Source of the DNA: Archangiaceae bacterium
GTDB taxonomy: Bacteria; Myxococcota; Myxococcia; Myxococcales; Myxococcaceae
Direction of reading: 5' to 3'
Length of the DNA stretch: 13,650 nt
NCBI GenBank assembly: GCA_023248915.1
Contig: JAHFDQ010000091.1
Location: forward strand, 1-13,650
Numbering within the stretch: position 1 is the stretch's first letter; every line of letters begins with the position of its first letter. Below the pieces are notes generated by a model. That model worked only from the letters and a program-made list of their open reading frames with translations. It was not told where the DNA came from and made no database searches. Of the stretch, positions 1-7,358 are shown piece after piece. The translations under genes were made by a program, and so were the position numbers.

Positions 1-885
1 AGGGACGAGCCCATCGGAGCCGTGGTGATTGGCGACACACGGCCAGGCCGCCTGTGGAGTGACGCCGAGGTCGAGCGTGCCACGCTCATCTCCCGCCAGA
101 TGGCCGTGGCGATGGATAACGCCCGGCTCTTCGACGACCTGAAGCGTAGCTACGACGAGCTGGCCCGCACCCAGCAGGCGCTGGTCAAGCGCGAGCGGCT
201 GGCGGCGCTCGGAGAGCTGGCCGCCATCGTGGCGCACGAGGTGCGCAACCCGCTCGGCGTCATCTTCAATTCCGTGACGGCGCTCAACCGGGCGGTTCCT
301 CTGGAGGGCGAAGCGGCGGTGCTCTTGCGCATGGTGGGCGAAGAGGCCGACCGGCTGAACCGAATCGTCGGAGGGCTGCTCGACTTCGCCCGGCCCAACG
401 AGCCGTCGCTCGAGCCCGAGCCGGTCGACGCGCTGGTCGCCGGCGCAGTCGAGGCGGCCTCGGCCAGCGGGGGGGGCCGGTCGCGGGTCGAGGTACACCT
501 CGAGCCGGCGGTACGGCGCGTCTGGGTCGACCGGCGCATGCTGCACCAGGCGCTGGTCAACCTGGTCGAGAACGCCGTCCAGGCCGCGCCCGACGCGAAC
601 GTGGTGGTCCGGACGAGCGCCACGACGCGCCAGGGCAAGGCGATGCTGCGCATCGACGTCTGCGACTCGGGGCCCGGCGTTCCGGCCGAGCTCGCCGACC
701 GCATCTTCCAGCCCTTCTTCACCACCAAGGCCACCGGCACCGGCCTCGGGCTGGCCGTGGTCATGCGCGTGGTCGAGGCGCACCACGGAGAGGTGTCGGT
801 CGGCGCGACGCCCGGCGGCGGAGCCACCTTCACCGTTCTGCTGCCCGCGGACTCCCAGTCGCAGGAGCGGGGGGCGACCCCGTGA
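1..885 (+). CDS. Sensor histidine kinase, GAF-HisKA-HATPase_c, 5' end missing
   Basis: This is the C-terminal part of a two-component sensor kinase. The frame is open to the left edge, so the true start lies outside the window; 294 residues are visible. The first ~40 residues (IGAVVIGDTR, then SRQMAVAMDNARLFDDL) look like the end of a GAF sensory domain, followed by a helical linker. The dimerisation/phosphoacceptor H-box AHEVRNPLG has its His at bases 235-237. The ATPase domain shows the N-box (NLVENAVQAA, ~559-588), G1 (DSGPGVP, ~664), the FQPFFTTK F-box and G2 (GTGLGLAVV, ~736). All catalytic boxes are intact, so the kinase should be active. No transmembrane segment is visible in this part. 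It overlaps the next gene by 4 bp (GTGA), which suggests coupled translation. The signal and cognate response regulator are not visible. Confidence 0.93.
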   Translation, partial: RDEPIGAVVIGDTRPGRLWSDAEVERATLISRQMAVAMDNARLFDDLKRSYDELARTQQALVKRERLAALGELAAIVAHEVRNPLGVIFNSVTALNRAVPLEGEAAVLLRMVGEEADRLNRIVGGLLDFARPNEPSLEPEPVDALVAGAVEAASASGGGRSRVEVHLEPAVRRVWVDRRMLHQALVNLVENAVQAAPDANVVVRTSATTRQGKAMLRIDVCDSGPGVPAELADRIFQPFFTTKATGTGLGLAVVMRVVEAHHGEVSVGATPGGGATFTVLLPADSQSQERGATP

Positions 886-1352
886 AGCGCACGCTGCCGG
901 CCGTCCTCTTGCTGGCCCTCGCGGGTGAAGCCCGAGCGTTGGATTTCGCGCTCAACGCAGGCGCCATCGAGGTGCTCACCGTGCCTCCGGCGCGGCACCT
1001 GGCGGTCTACCCGTCAGTAGGAGTTTCGGCGGTGAAGGCCTTCGAGCGGGTCACGCTGATTCCCGGCCTGGCCGCCGAGTGGGCGCCCGAGACCGGCGCC
1101 TGGGGCCTGGTCGGGAGCCTGGTCGCGGACTTCTCGGTGAACGAGCGCCTGGGGCTCGACCTTGACGTGACGGTGCTGCACGACCAGGCCGGCGCCGCCT
1201 TCGGCCAGGCGGCGTTCTTCGCAGGAGCCGGCGGCGGCGGCTCGCTGTTCTTCGGCAAGTGGACCGCCTCGGTGTTCGTCAACCTCTTCCATGGGCTCAA
1301 CGTGGAAGGCTGGTCGCTGGTGCCGGGGCTGAACGTCGCCTACGCGCTGTAG
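882..1352 (+). CDS. Small exported protein, probably outer-membrane beta-barrel-like
   Basis: A 156-residue protein starting at a GTG that overlaps the kinase stop codon (GTGA). Residues 1-19 form a clear Sec signal peptide: MKR, a Leu/Ala-rich core, then a cleavage site after ARA. The mature part is rich in Gly, aromatic residues and alternating hydrophobic stretches (for example SLFFGKWTASVFVNLFHG and the terminal VPGLNVAYAL). This pattern is typical of short outer-membrane beta-strands. I do not recognise a named family. The overlap with the kinase suggests one operon, so it could be an envelope sensor partner or an output of the same signalling unit; this is inference. Its stop codon lies only 6 bp from the stop of the convergent lipoprotein gene, with no room for a separate terminator. 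Confidence 0.8.
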   Translation: MKRTLPAVLLLALAGEARALDFALNAGAIEVLTVPPARHLAVYPSVGVSAVKAFERVTLIPGLAAEWAPETGAWGLVGSLVADFSVNERLGLDLDVTVLHDQAGAAFGQAAFFAGAGGGGSLFFGKWTASVFVNLFHGLNVEGWSLVPGLNVAYAL

Positions 1353-1358
1353 TGGTGG

Positions 1359-2333
1359 TTACTTCGGCGCCTTCTGGATGCGGCCGATGCGGTCGGACCA
1401 GTAGACCGAAGTTCCGTCGACGGCGAGGGACAGCGCGCGGTCCACCTTGTCGACCACCGGGCTCACCGGCCCGCCGGCCTTCGCCACCCTGAGGATGGCA
1501 TCCCCGGTCGTCCAGTAGATGGAATCGCCGTCGAGCCGGATGTCCACCGGCGGGTCCTGCCCCGCGACCACCTGGGTGGCCTTCCCGCCGCCCTTCGGCA
1601 TGCGGTCGATTTCCATCTTCTTCTCGGCGCCGAACGTCCAGTACAGGCTGGCGTCGTCCACCAGGAAGTAGTGGAGCGTCGCCCGTTCCTCGGACAGCAC
1701 CACCTTCGAGGCGCCGCCCTTCTTCGGCGCCCGGGCCACCTTGCCGGCCATCACCGAGTAGACGTAGGCGTAGCCGTCGTCGAGCTGCAGCCCGCCCGGA
1801 GTCGCCAGCTTGGACGAGACGGCCCGGGGCTTGCCCCCCGACTTGGGCTGGGCCCAGATGTCTTCCTTGCCGGTCCAGTAGACGTTGGCGCCGTCGAGCA
1901 TCACGGTGGACAGGCCTTCCTGCTCGGTCGCGACGGCCACCGCCTCGCCGCCGCCCTTCGGGGCCTTCATCAGCTGGTACGACTCGGGCACCGTCCAGTA
2001 GACGTTCTCGGCGTCGGTGGCGATGGAGTAGATGCCCTTGCCCGAGGCGAGCTGCACCGGGGTGCCGCCGCCCTTCTTCATGCAGAAGACGCCCGGCACC
2101 CCTTCGGCGCGACGGCCCTCGTTAATCCAACAAAGGTGCGTGTCGTCGACGTGAAGGTCGAGCGGTACGTTCTGGCCCGAAGCCAGGAGCGTGGCCCCCG
2201 CCGTGGCCGGCGGCGCCTCGGCCCCCGCGTCCAGCTTGTGCACCTTGGACGCGATGATGGCTTCCTCGGTGGCCGACTTGCGGCTGCACCCCGCGACGGC
2301 GAGCAACCCGACCAGCCAGGCGACCGTCCTCAT
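1359..2333 (-). CDS. Lipoprotein with YWT/PKGGG beta-propeller repeats
   Basis: A 324-residue protein. The ATG at 2333 is preceded by a strong Shine-Dalgarno, GGAGG, six bases upstream, so the start is secure. The N-terminus is a lipoprotein signal ending in AVAG|C, with the lipidated Cys at residue 16 and Ser at +2, so outer-membrane placement is plausible. The rest consists of about seven units of 40-50 residues. Each has a hydrophobic D-x-x-x-VYWT strand followed ~10-15 residues later by a basic PKGGG-like turn (YWTVPES, YWTGKED, VYSVMAG, YWTFGAE, YWTTGDA, YWSDRIG). The unit length and number suggest a seven-bladed beta-propeller related to DUF5050/NHL-like surface proteins common in myxobacteria. 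No catalytic residues are evident, so a binding or scaffolding role in the envelope is inferred. The first unit is degenerate (CWINE). Confidence 0.85.
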   Translation of the reverse strand: MRTVAWLVGLLAVAGCSRKSATEEAIIASKVHKLDAGAEAPPATAGATLLASGQNVPLDLHVDDTHLCWINEGRRAEGVPGVFCMKKGGGTPVQLASGKGIYSIATDAENVYWTVPESYQLMKAPKGGGEAVAVATEQEGLSTVMLDGANVYWTGKEDIWAQPKSGGKPRAVSSKLATPGGLQLDDGYAYVYSVMAGKVARAPKKGGASKVVLSEERATLHYFLVDDASLYWTFGAEKKMEIDRMPKGGGKATQVVAGQDPPVDIRLDGDSIYWTTGDAILRVAKAGGPVSPVVDKVDRALSLAVDGTSVYWSDRIGRIQKAPK

Positions 2334-2359
2334 TCAATTCCTCCCCGAGCCCGAAGCGA

Positions 2360-2430
2360 CGTTCAGCCCGAGCGGAGAGGGCCGACACTGAGCCCAGCTC
2401 CGTTCAGCCCGAGCGAAGTCGAGGGCCGAC
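2360..2430. repeat. Two direct copies of a GTTCAGCCCGAGCG intergenic repeat
   Basis: Copy 1 is 2360-2386 and copy 2 is 2401-2430. Both begin CGTTCAGCCCGAGCG and end GAGGGCCGAC. They differ in the middle, where copy 2 has a few extra bases (AAGTC-type insertion). A one-mismatch core, CGTTCGGCCCGAGC, occurs again at 5218-5231 in another intergenic gap. Placement of all three only between genes suggests a dispersed intergenic repeat family. The two copies lie between the divergent lipoprotein and unknown-protein genes. Confidence 0.65.
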
Positions 2431-2442
2431 TTTCCGCTGCGG

Positions 2443-2456
2443 GCACTTAGCACAGG
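2443..2456 (-). promoter_or_regulatory. Possible promoter -10 region (CCTGTGCTAAGTGC) for the beta-propeller lipoprotein
   Basis: On the minus strand the sequence CCTGTGCTAAGTGC contains a TGCTA extended -10-like core. The same CCTGTGCTA string occurs upstream of the CoA-transferase gene (8575-8589), also in an intergenic gap and in the same orientation relative to a gene. If it is a promoter, the transcript would carry a leader of about 100 nt that includes both repeat copies. No convincing -35 box was seen, so this is a weak call. Confidence 0.25.
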
Positions 2457-2518
2457 CCGAGCGCCGGCGGCCTTTCCCTCGCTCGACGGCGACGGGCCCG
2501 GGTGCTTTGTTGCGCGCG

Positions 2519-3742
<1,224 letters not shown>

Positions 3743-3763
3743 AGCCGGCTTTCAATCGGCGGT

Positions 3764-3784
3764 TGCGCATGAGGCGCATGCGCA
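3764..3784 (+). terminator. Hairpin downstream of the 2519-3742 gene, possible terminator
   Basis: TGCGCATG (3764-3771) pairs perfectly with CATGCGCA (3777-3784) around a 5-base loop. It lies about 20 bases after the TAA stop. No T-tract follows, so an intrinsic terminator is plausible but unproven. A second short palindrome, AAAGCCGGCTTT, at 3741-3752 overlaps the stop codon. Confidence 0.4.
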
Positions 3785-3861
3785 CCGGCGCGGCTTCGGT
3801 CACCCGCCTTCGCGGAATTCGAGAATGCGCGTCGGCCCGGCGCGTTGGCGGGGCGCCAGAG

Positions 3862-3873
3862 CGGGCATGCCCG
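3862..3873. other. Perfect 12-bp palindrome CGGGCATGCCCG upstream of the Cys-rich lipoprotein gene
   Basis: The palindrome lies about 47 bp before the GTG start of the lipoprotein gene. It has an outer GAG...CTC pairing offset by two bases. It could be a regulator-binding site or part of a leader hairpin; nothing in the sequence decides between these. Confidence 0.3.
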
Positions 3874-3909
3874 TTGCTCAAATCGTCGGCACCCCAGTGG
3901 GGCCGCCGC

Positions 3910-3913
3910 GGAG
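3910..3913 (+). promoter_or_regulatory. Ribosome binding site deciding the GTG start at 3920
   Basis: GGAG lies six bases before GTG 3920. That start places a compact lipoprotein signal at the N-terminus. An upstream in-frame ATG at 3845 would add an Arg-rich, low-complexity stretch before the signal peptide and is rejected. Confidence 0.65.
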
Positions 3914-3919
3914 CTGCTC

Positions 3920-5200
3920 GTGTCCACCCATCGCCTCGCCCTCGTCCTCGCATCCCTCGGCCTCGCCCTGGCCGCTTGCGGCCGCGACTCCACGGTGCTC
4001 GTCGGCTCGAGCGAGCCGCAGCCGACGCTGCCCGGCGCCGCGGACGCCCCGCCGGCGAACCAGGGGCCGGCGACGGGCGGGTCCGGGGGAAGCGGGACGA
4101 CGGGCGCCTGCGCCACGGACTGCGACTGCGGCCCCGGCACTGCCTGCGTCGCCGGCTCGGGCGGAGAGCTGACGTCGAGCGCGTGCGTGCCGGGCGCCAA
4201 CACCTGCCCGCGGCCGTGCGTGCCGGACTGCGGCGCCTCGGCGACCTGCGTGGGCGGCCAGTGCGTCGCCCTGAAATGCCCGGACCAGCTCGCCTGCAAC
4301 CCGGGCCAGTTCTGCGACGTCAACGGGAGCTGCCAGGCGCTGCCGCCGCGCATCAGCGTCGCCGGCACCTGGAAGACGACGTACCGGATGGACATCTCGG
4401 AGTTCGCCCGGCAGTCGAGCGAGCTCTTGGCGTTCCTGGACCTGCTGCAGGCGATTCTCGGCGGCCAGGGAAGCTGCGCCAGCCAGTCCACGCCCGAGGG
4501 GCAGTTGCTCTGCGTCTTCATGTCGTCGGCGATGCAGGGGTTCCAGGCTCCGCCCTGGCTGTCGCAGCTCATCTCGGTGCTGTCCGACCTGTTCCGCTTC
4601 GGCAACCACCCGGTCACCGCCGCGGGGTTAATGGTGGTGCAGGACCACTACGACACGGTGAGCGCGACCGAGTCGTGGACGTCGCTGAAGATGCAGTACC
4701 AGGGCCAGGTGCTCGACCTGATGACTTCGCCGGTGCTCGGGAGCGCCGGCAACGTCACGGTGACGGTGAACCCCTTCGGCGGCACCCGCGACGCCCTGAG
4801 CGTCTACTTCGGCCCCCGCGACGTGGACCTCGACGTGAACAAGCTCATCCTCGCCCTGCTCGACGTCGCCATCAGCGCCGCCACCAACGGCCAGGCCACC
4901 GACGTCGAGGGGCTGCTCGACCTGTTGCTGTGCGACAATGTGCCGTTTGGCAGCTCGAGCTACCTCTTGTGCCTGACGGCGGCCAATTCGCTCGCCGGCA
5001 ACCTGGAGCTTGGTTCGGGCCTCGGCGGCTTTCACTTCGACCGGCAGGACGCGCCCATCTTCGACGACGACGGCGACGGGGTGGCCGACCACCTGGCGAG
5101 GCCCTCCACCCAGGGGCTCTTGAAGGGCGACCTGTCGAACGGGCTGGTGTCGGGCGACCTGGGTCCGGCGCCGGGCACGGGTTGGTACGGCGAGCGATGA
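3920..5200 (+). CDS. Cysteine-rich lipoprotein with a calcium-loop-like motif
   Basis: A 426-residue protein from the GTG at 3920. The leader MSTHRLALVLASLGLALAAC is a lipoprotein signal with the lipidated Cys at residue 20 and Gly at +2. Residues ~45-62 are a Pro/Gly/Ser linker. Residues ~64-138 hold about a dozen closely spaced cysteines in short units (CATDCDCGPGTAC, CPRPCVPDC, CNPGQFCDVNGSC). This resembles the small disulfide-rich modules common before the main domain in myxobacterial surface lipoproteins. From ~145 to 375 there is a larger domain with amphipathic helices (AFLDLLQAIL, QLISVLSDLF) and beta-rich stretches, which I cannot assign. Near the C-terminus, DDDGDGVAD (382-390) resembles a thrombospondin-type-3/EF-hand-like calcium loop. 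A cell-surface role is inferred. The gene converges on the hemerythrin gene with a 47-bp gap. Confidence 0.85.
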   Translation: MSTHRLALVLASLGLALAACGRDSTVLVGSSEPQPTLPGAADAPPANQGPATGGSGGSGTTGACATDCDCGPGTACVAGSGGELTSSACVPGANTCPRPCVPDCGASATCVGGQCVALKCPDQLACNPGQFCDVNGSCQALPPRISVAGTWKTTYRMDISEFARQSSELLAFLDLLQAILGGQGSCASQSTPEGQLLCVFMSSAMQGFQAPPWLSQLISVLSDLFRFGNHPVTAAGLMVVQDHYDTVSATESWTSLKMQYQGQVLDLMTSPVLGSAGNVTVTVNPFGGTRDALSVYFGPRDVDLDVNKLILALLDVAISAATNGQATDVEGLLDLLLCDNVPFGSSSYLLCLTAANSLAGNLELGSGLGGFHFDRQDAPIFDDDGDGVADHLARPSTQGLLKGDLSNGLVSGDLGPAPGTGWYGER

Positions 5201-5213
5201 GGATGCACGGGCA

Positions 5214-5227
5214 GGGCCGTTCGGCCC
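5214..5227. terminator. GGGCC-GTTC-GGCCC hairpin between convergent genes, possible bidirectional terminator
   Basis: A 5-bp GC stem with a 4-base loop lies in the 47-bp gap between two convergent stop codons. That is where a shared terminator would be expected. It overlaps a one-mismatch copy of the CGTTCAGCCCGAGC repeat core (5218-5231). No T-tract is present on either side, so confidence is low. Confidence 0.35.
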
Positions 5228-5247
5228 GAGCCCTTCGGCAGAAACGG

Positions 5248-5781
5248 CTAGCGCCGCGCGCGGGCTTGCGAGGTAACTTTCGGCGCGGGCTTCCGGCAAC
5301 CGGAGTCGAGCACCGACTTCGTGAACCAGGCCTCTTCGGCTACCCGGTGCTCGGCGAACCGCTTCTTGAGGCCCGTCAGACCGGCCGACATCTCGGCCCA
5401 GGCCTTCGGGTCGGGCTTCGCTCCCGCCCTCGCGACGAGCTCGGCGAGCCCCCTCACCGCCTCGCCCAGCTCGTCGCGTTCTTGCTTGCCTTCATGCGGC
5501 GTCGGTTCGGGTGCGCCCGTCACGCACCCGGCGCCGTGCGCGGGCTCGGCTTCGGACCGGCACGGCTCGTAGTTGGGACAGCGCACGCAGTTCTCTTCGT
5601 GCAGGTGTGCCGGGAGGCGCTCGGAGAGTTCGGCCACCGCGCGGCACGCCGCCAGCCAGGCCGGCGCCGTCGGTTCGCGCGACGCCGCCCGTCCCAGCCA
5701 GGCCGAGGCCGCGTCGAGCCGGTCGCCCAGGACGCGGTGCTCGTTGCGCAGCTTTTGTATCGTCGCGAGGGCGAGCTCCAT
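5248..5781 (-). CDS. Hemerythrin-like (HHE) diiron protein with a four-cysteine insert
   Basis: A 177-residue cytoplasmic protein from ATG 5781; a TTG two codons upstream is less likely. Two HHE motifs are visible. The first is His15 followed by His59-x3-Glu63 (HLHEE). The second is His96 followed by His145-x3-Glu149 (HRVAE). This is the usual ligand pattern of a four-helix hemerythrin-like diiron site, which in this family binds O2 or NO or acts in redox sensing. Unusual is an insert right after the first HxxxE: Cys65, Cys68, Cys74 and Cys86 (CVRCPNYEPC, then GC). It could bind Zn or an Fe-S cluster, or form disulfides. The C-terminal tail is basic. The gene starts 24 bp after the RidA stop and is probably the last gene of the unit. 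It could protect oxygen-sensitive enzymes in the cluster, or could simply be carried along. Confidence 0.82.
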   Translation of the reverse strand: MELALATIQKLRNEHRVLGDRLDAASAWLGRAASREPTAPAWLAACRAVAELSERLPAHLHEENCVRCPNYEPCRSEAEPAHGAGCVTGAPEPTPHEGKQERDELGEAVRGLAELVARAGAKPDPKAWAEMSAGLTGLKKRFAEHRVAEEAWFTKSVLDSGCRKPAPKVTSQARARR

Positions 5782-5805
5782 CGGCAACCGGGTGCATACC
5801 CCGCC

Positions 5806-6198
5806 CTAGGGAAGAACCGCCAGCCCCTCGAGCTCGACCATCGCCCCCTCCTCGACCAGCCCGGCGATGACGAGCCCGCTCATGCACGGGTAGTGGCGGC
5901 CCATCAGCTTCTTCCACACCTTGCCGAGCGCCTCTCCCTGCGACAGGTACGCCTGCTTGTCGGTGAGGTAGATGCGCAGTTGAACCAGGTGCTCGGGCTT
6001 GCCCCCGGCGGCCTCGACCACGGTGAGCACGTTCTTCAAGGCCTGCTCGAACTGCGGCACCAGGCCTCCGGGGACGAGCTTCTCGTGCTCGTCCCAGCCG
6101 ACCTGCCCGGCGAGCACCAACATCCGCCCGGGGCCGGGCAACACGCCGTTGCTGTACCCCTTCGGCCGCGGCCAACCCTTGGGCTGAATCCATTCCAT
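5806..6198 (-). CDS. RidA/YjgF/UK114-family enamine/imine deaminase
   Basis: A 130-residue protein of the usual RidA length. RidA enzymes are homotrimers that hydrolyse reactive enamine/imine products of PLP enzymes, such as 2-aminoacrylate, to keto acids and ammonia. Visible family features are an N-terminal YSNGVLPGPG-like segment, VLAGQVGWD, the FEQALKNVLTVVEAAGG helix, and LVQLRIYLTD, whose Arg is the usual carboxylate-binding residue. The C-terminal block, where the active-site Glu region lies, reads AMVELEGLAVL, close to the family VEIEAIA pattern. The ATG is one base after the TGA of the aminotransferase gene, so the two are almost certainly co-translated. The pairing fits imine clean-up after transamination. 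Family confidence is high; the true substrate is unknown, since many RidA subgroups lack tested activity. Confidence 0.9.
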   Translation of the reverse strand: MEWIQPKGWPRPKGYSNGVLPGPGRMLVLAGQVGWDEHEKLVPGGLVPQFEQALKNVLTVVEAAGGKPEHLVQLRIYLTDKQAYLSQGEALGKVWKKLMGRHYPCMSGLVIAGLVEEGAMVELEGLAVLP

Positions 6199-6199
6199 G

Positions 6200-7306
6200 T
6201 CAGGTTCCCTTCAGCGCCCGCAACGTCGCGACCAGCGCCTCGTTCTCGCGCTCGGTGCCCACCGTGAAGCGCACTCCGCCCGGAAGGCCGAAGGCGGCGA
6301 GGGGGCGCACGATGAGGCCGCGCTCGAGCAGGCTGCGGCAGAGGGTGCCCACCGCGTCCTCGCTGCCCAGGTCGGCCATCACGAAGTTCGCGTGGCTCTT
6401 CACCGGGCGGTAGCCGAGCGCCGCCAACTCCCGGAAGAGGTACGCGCGGCCCAGCTTGGTGAGCCGGAGCGTCCGCTCGAGGTGCGCGGTGTCGCCCAGG
6501 GCCGCCCGGCCTCCCTCGATGGCAAGGCGATTCACCGCAAACGGCCGCCTGACCTTCTGCAGGTAGGTGACGACTTCGGGCATCGACACCCCGTAGCCCA
6601 GCCGCATGCCGGCCAGGCCGTAGGCCTTCGAAAAGCTGCGAAGAACGAGGGTGAGGGGGCGCCGCCGAAGCACTTCGAGCGTGTCGGGCAGGTCGTCTTC
6701 CGGGTCGCAGTAGTCGGCGTAGGCGTCGTCGAGCACCACCAGCACCGTGTCCGGAATCGAGGCGAGGAAGTCGGCCAGCTCTCCCTTGGTGAACACCGTG
6801 CCCGTGGGGTTGTTCGGGTTCGGGAGAAATATTAGCCGGGTCTCGGGCCGCACCGCCGCGGCGATGCCCGGCAGGTCGATGGCGTCGCCGCGGAGCGGCA
6901 CCTCGGTGAAGGGCACCGAGTTGGACATGAGGAACAGCCGGTAGGCGACGAACGAGCCCGAGCTCACCACCGCGTGGTCGGCCGGGGTGGTGAAGGTGCG
7001 CACGGCGAGCTCGATCAGGTCGGTGCCGCCCGCGCCCAGGACTACCTGGCCCGGCTCGACCCCGTGGCGCGTGGCCAGTTCAGTGCGCAGGGCCAGCGCG
7101 CCGTCGTCCGGGTAGCGCGCCACCGTCGTCAGCGCCTTCGCCATCGCCTCGACTGCCTTCGGGGACGGTCCGAAGGGGTTCTCGTTCGAGGCCAGCTTGA
7201 TGACCTCGGCCACCCCGAAGTCGCGGCTCACCTCTTCGATGGACCGCCCGGGCTGGTAGGCGGGCAGGCACTCGACCGCCGCCGACACCATGCGCTTGGC
7301 GGTCAT
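6200..7306 (-). CDS. HisC-like PLP-dependent class I/II aminotransferase
   Basis: A 368-residue fold-type I aminotransferase closest to histidinol-phosphate aminotransferases. The ATG at 7306 is chosen because the family begins near AVECLPAYQPG; a 13-residue upstream extension from 7345 (GTG-like start) has no family support. Features in order: LASNENPFGPSP (39-50), GAGGTDLIEL (91-100), NPNNPTGT (163-170), DDAYADY (193-199) with the Asp that contacts the PLP nitrogen, SFSKAYGLAGMRLGYG (224-239) with Lys227 as the Schiff-base lysine, and GGVRFTVG (343-350) with the carboxylate-binding Arg346. All key residues are present. No other histidine-biosynthesis gene is nearby and the neighbours are catabolic. 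The substrate may therefore be another amino acid (aromatic or other) rather than histidinol phosphate, and I give no gene symbol. It is tightly coupled to the RidA gene. Confidence 0.9.
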   Translation of the reverse strand: MTAKRMVSAAVECLPAYQPGRSIEEVSRDFGVAEVIKLASNENPFGPSPKAVEAMAKALTTVARYPDDGALALRTELATRHGVEPGQVVLGAGGTDLIELAVRTFTTPADHAVVSSGSFVAYRLFLMSNSVPFTEVPLRGDAIDLPGIAAAVRPETRLIFLPNPNNPTGTVFTKGELADFLASIPDTVLVVLDDAYADYCDPEDDLPDTLEVLRRRPLTLVLRSFSKAYGLAGMRLGYGVSMPEVVTYLQKVRRPFAVNRLAIEGGRAALGDTAHLERTLRLTKLGRAYLFRELAALGYRPVKSHANFVMADLGSEDAVGTLCRSLLERGLIVRPLAAFGLPGGVRFTVGTERENEALVATLRALKGT

Positions 7307-7358
7307 GGGCGTCGCCCCAGAACCCTGGCGTGGGCGACAGGGCATGAATGGCGCGCGC

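Noticed and set aside
3763..6267. Very long plus-strand open frame (over 800 codons) across the lipoprotein, hemerythrin and RidA genes
   Set aside because: It is Arg/Pro/Gly-rich low-complexity translation crossing well-supported genes on both strands; an artefact of high GC content.
6200..7306. Naming the aminotransferase hisC as a histidine-biosynthesis gene
   Set aside because: The family fits, but no his genes are nearby and HisC-like enzymes vary in substrate, so only a family call is justified.
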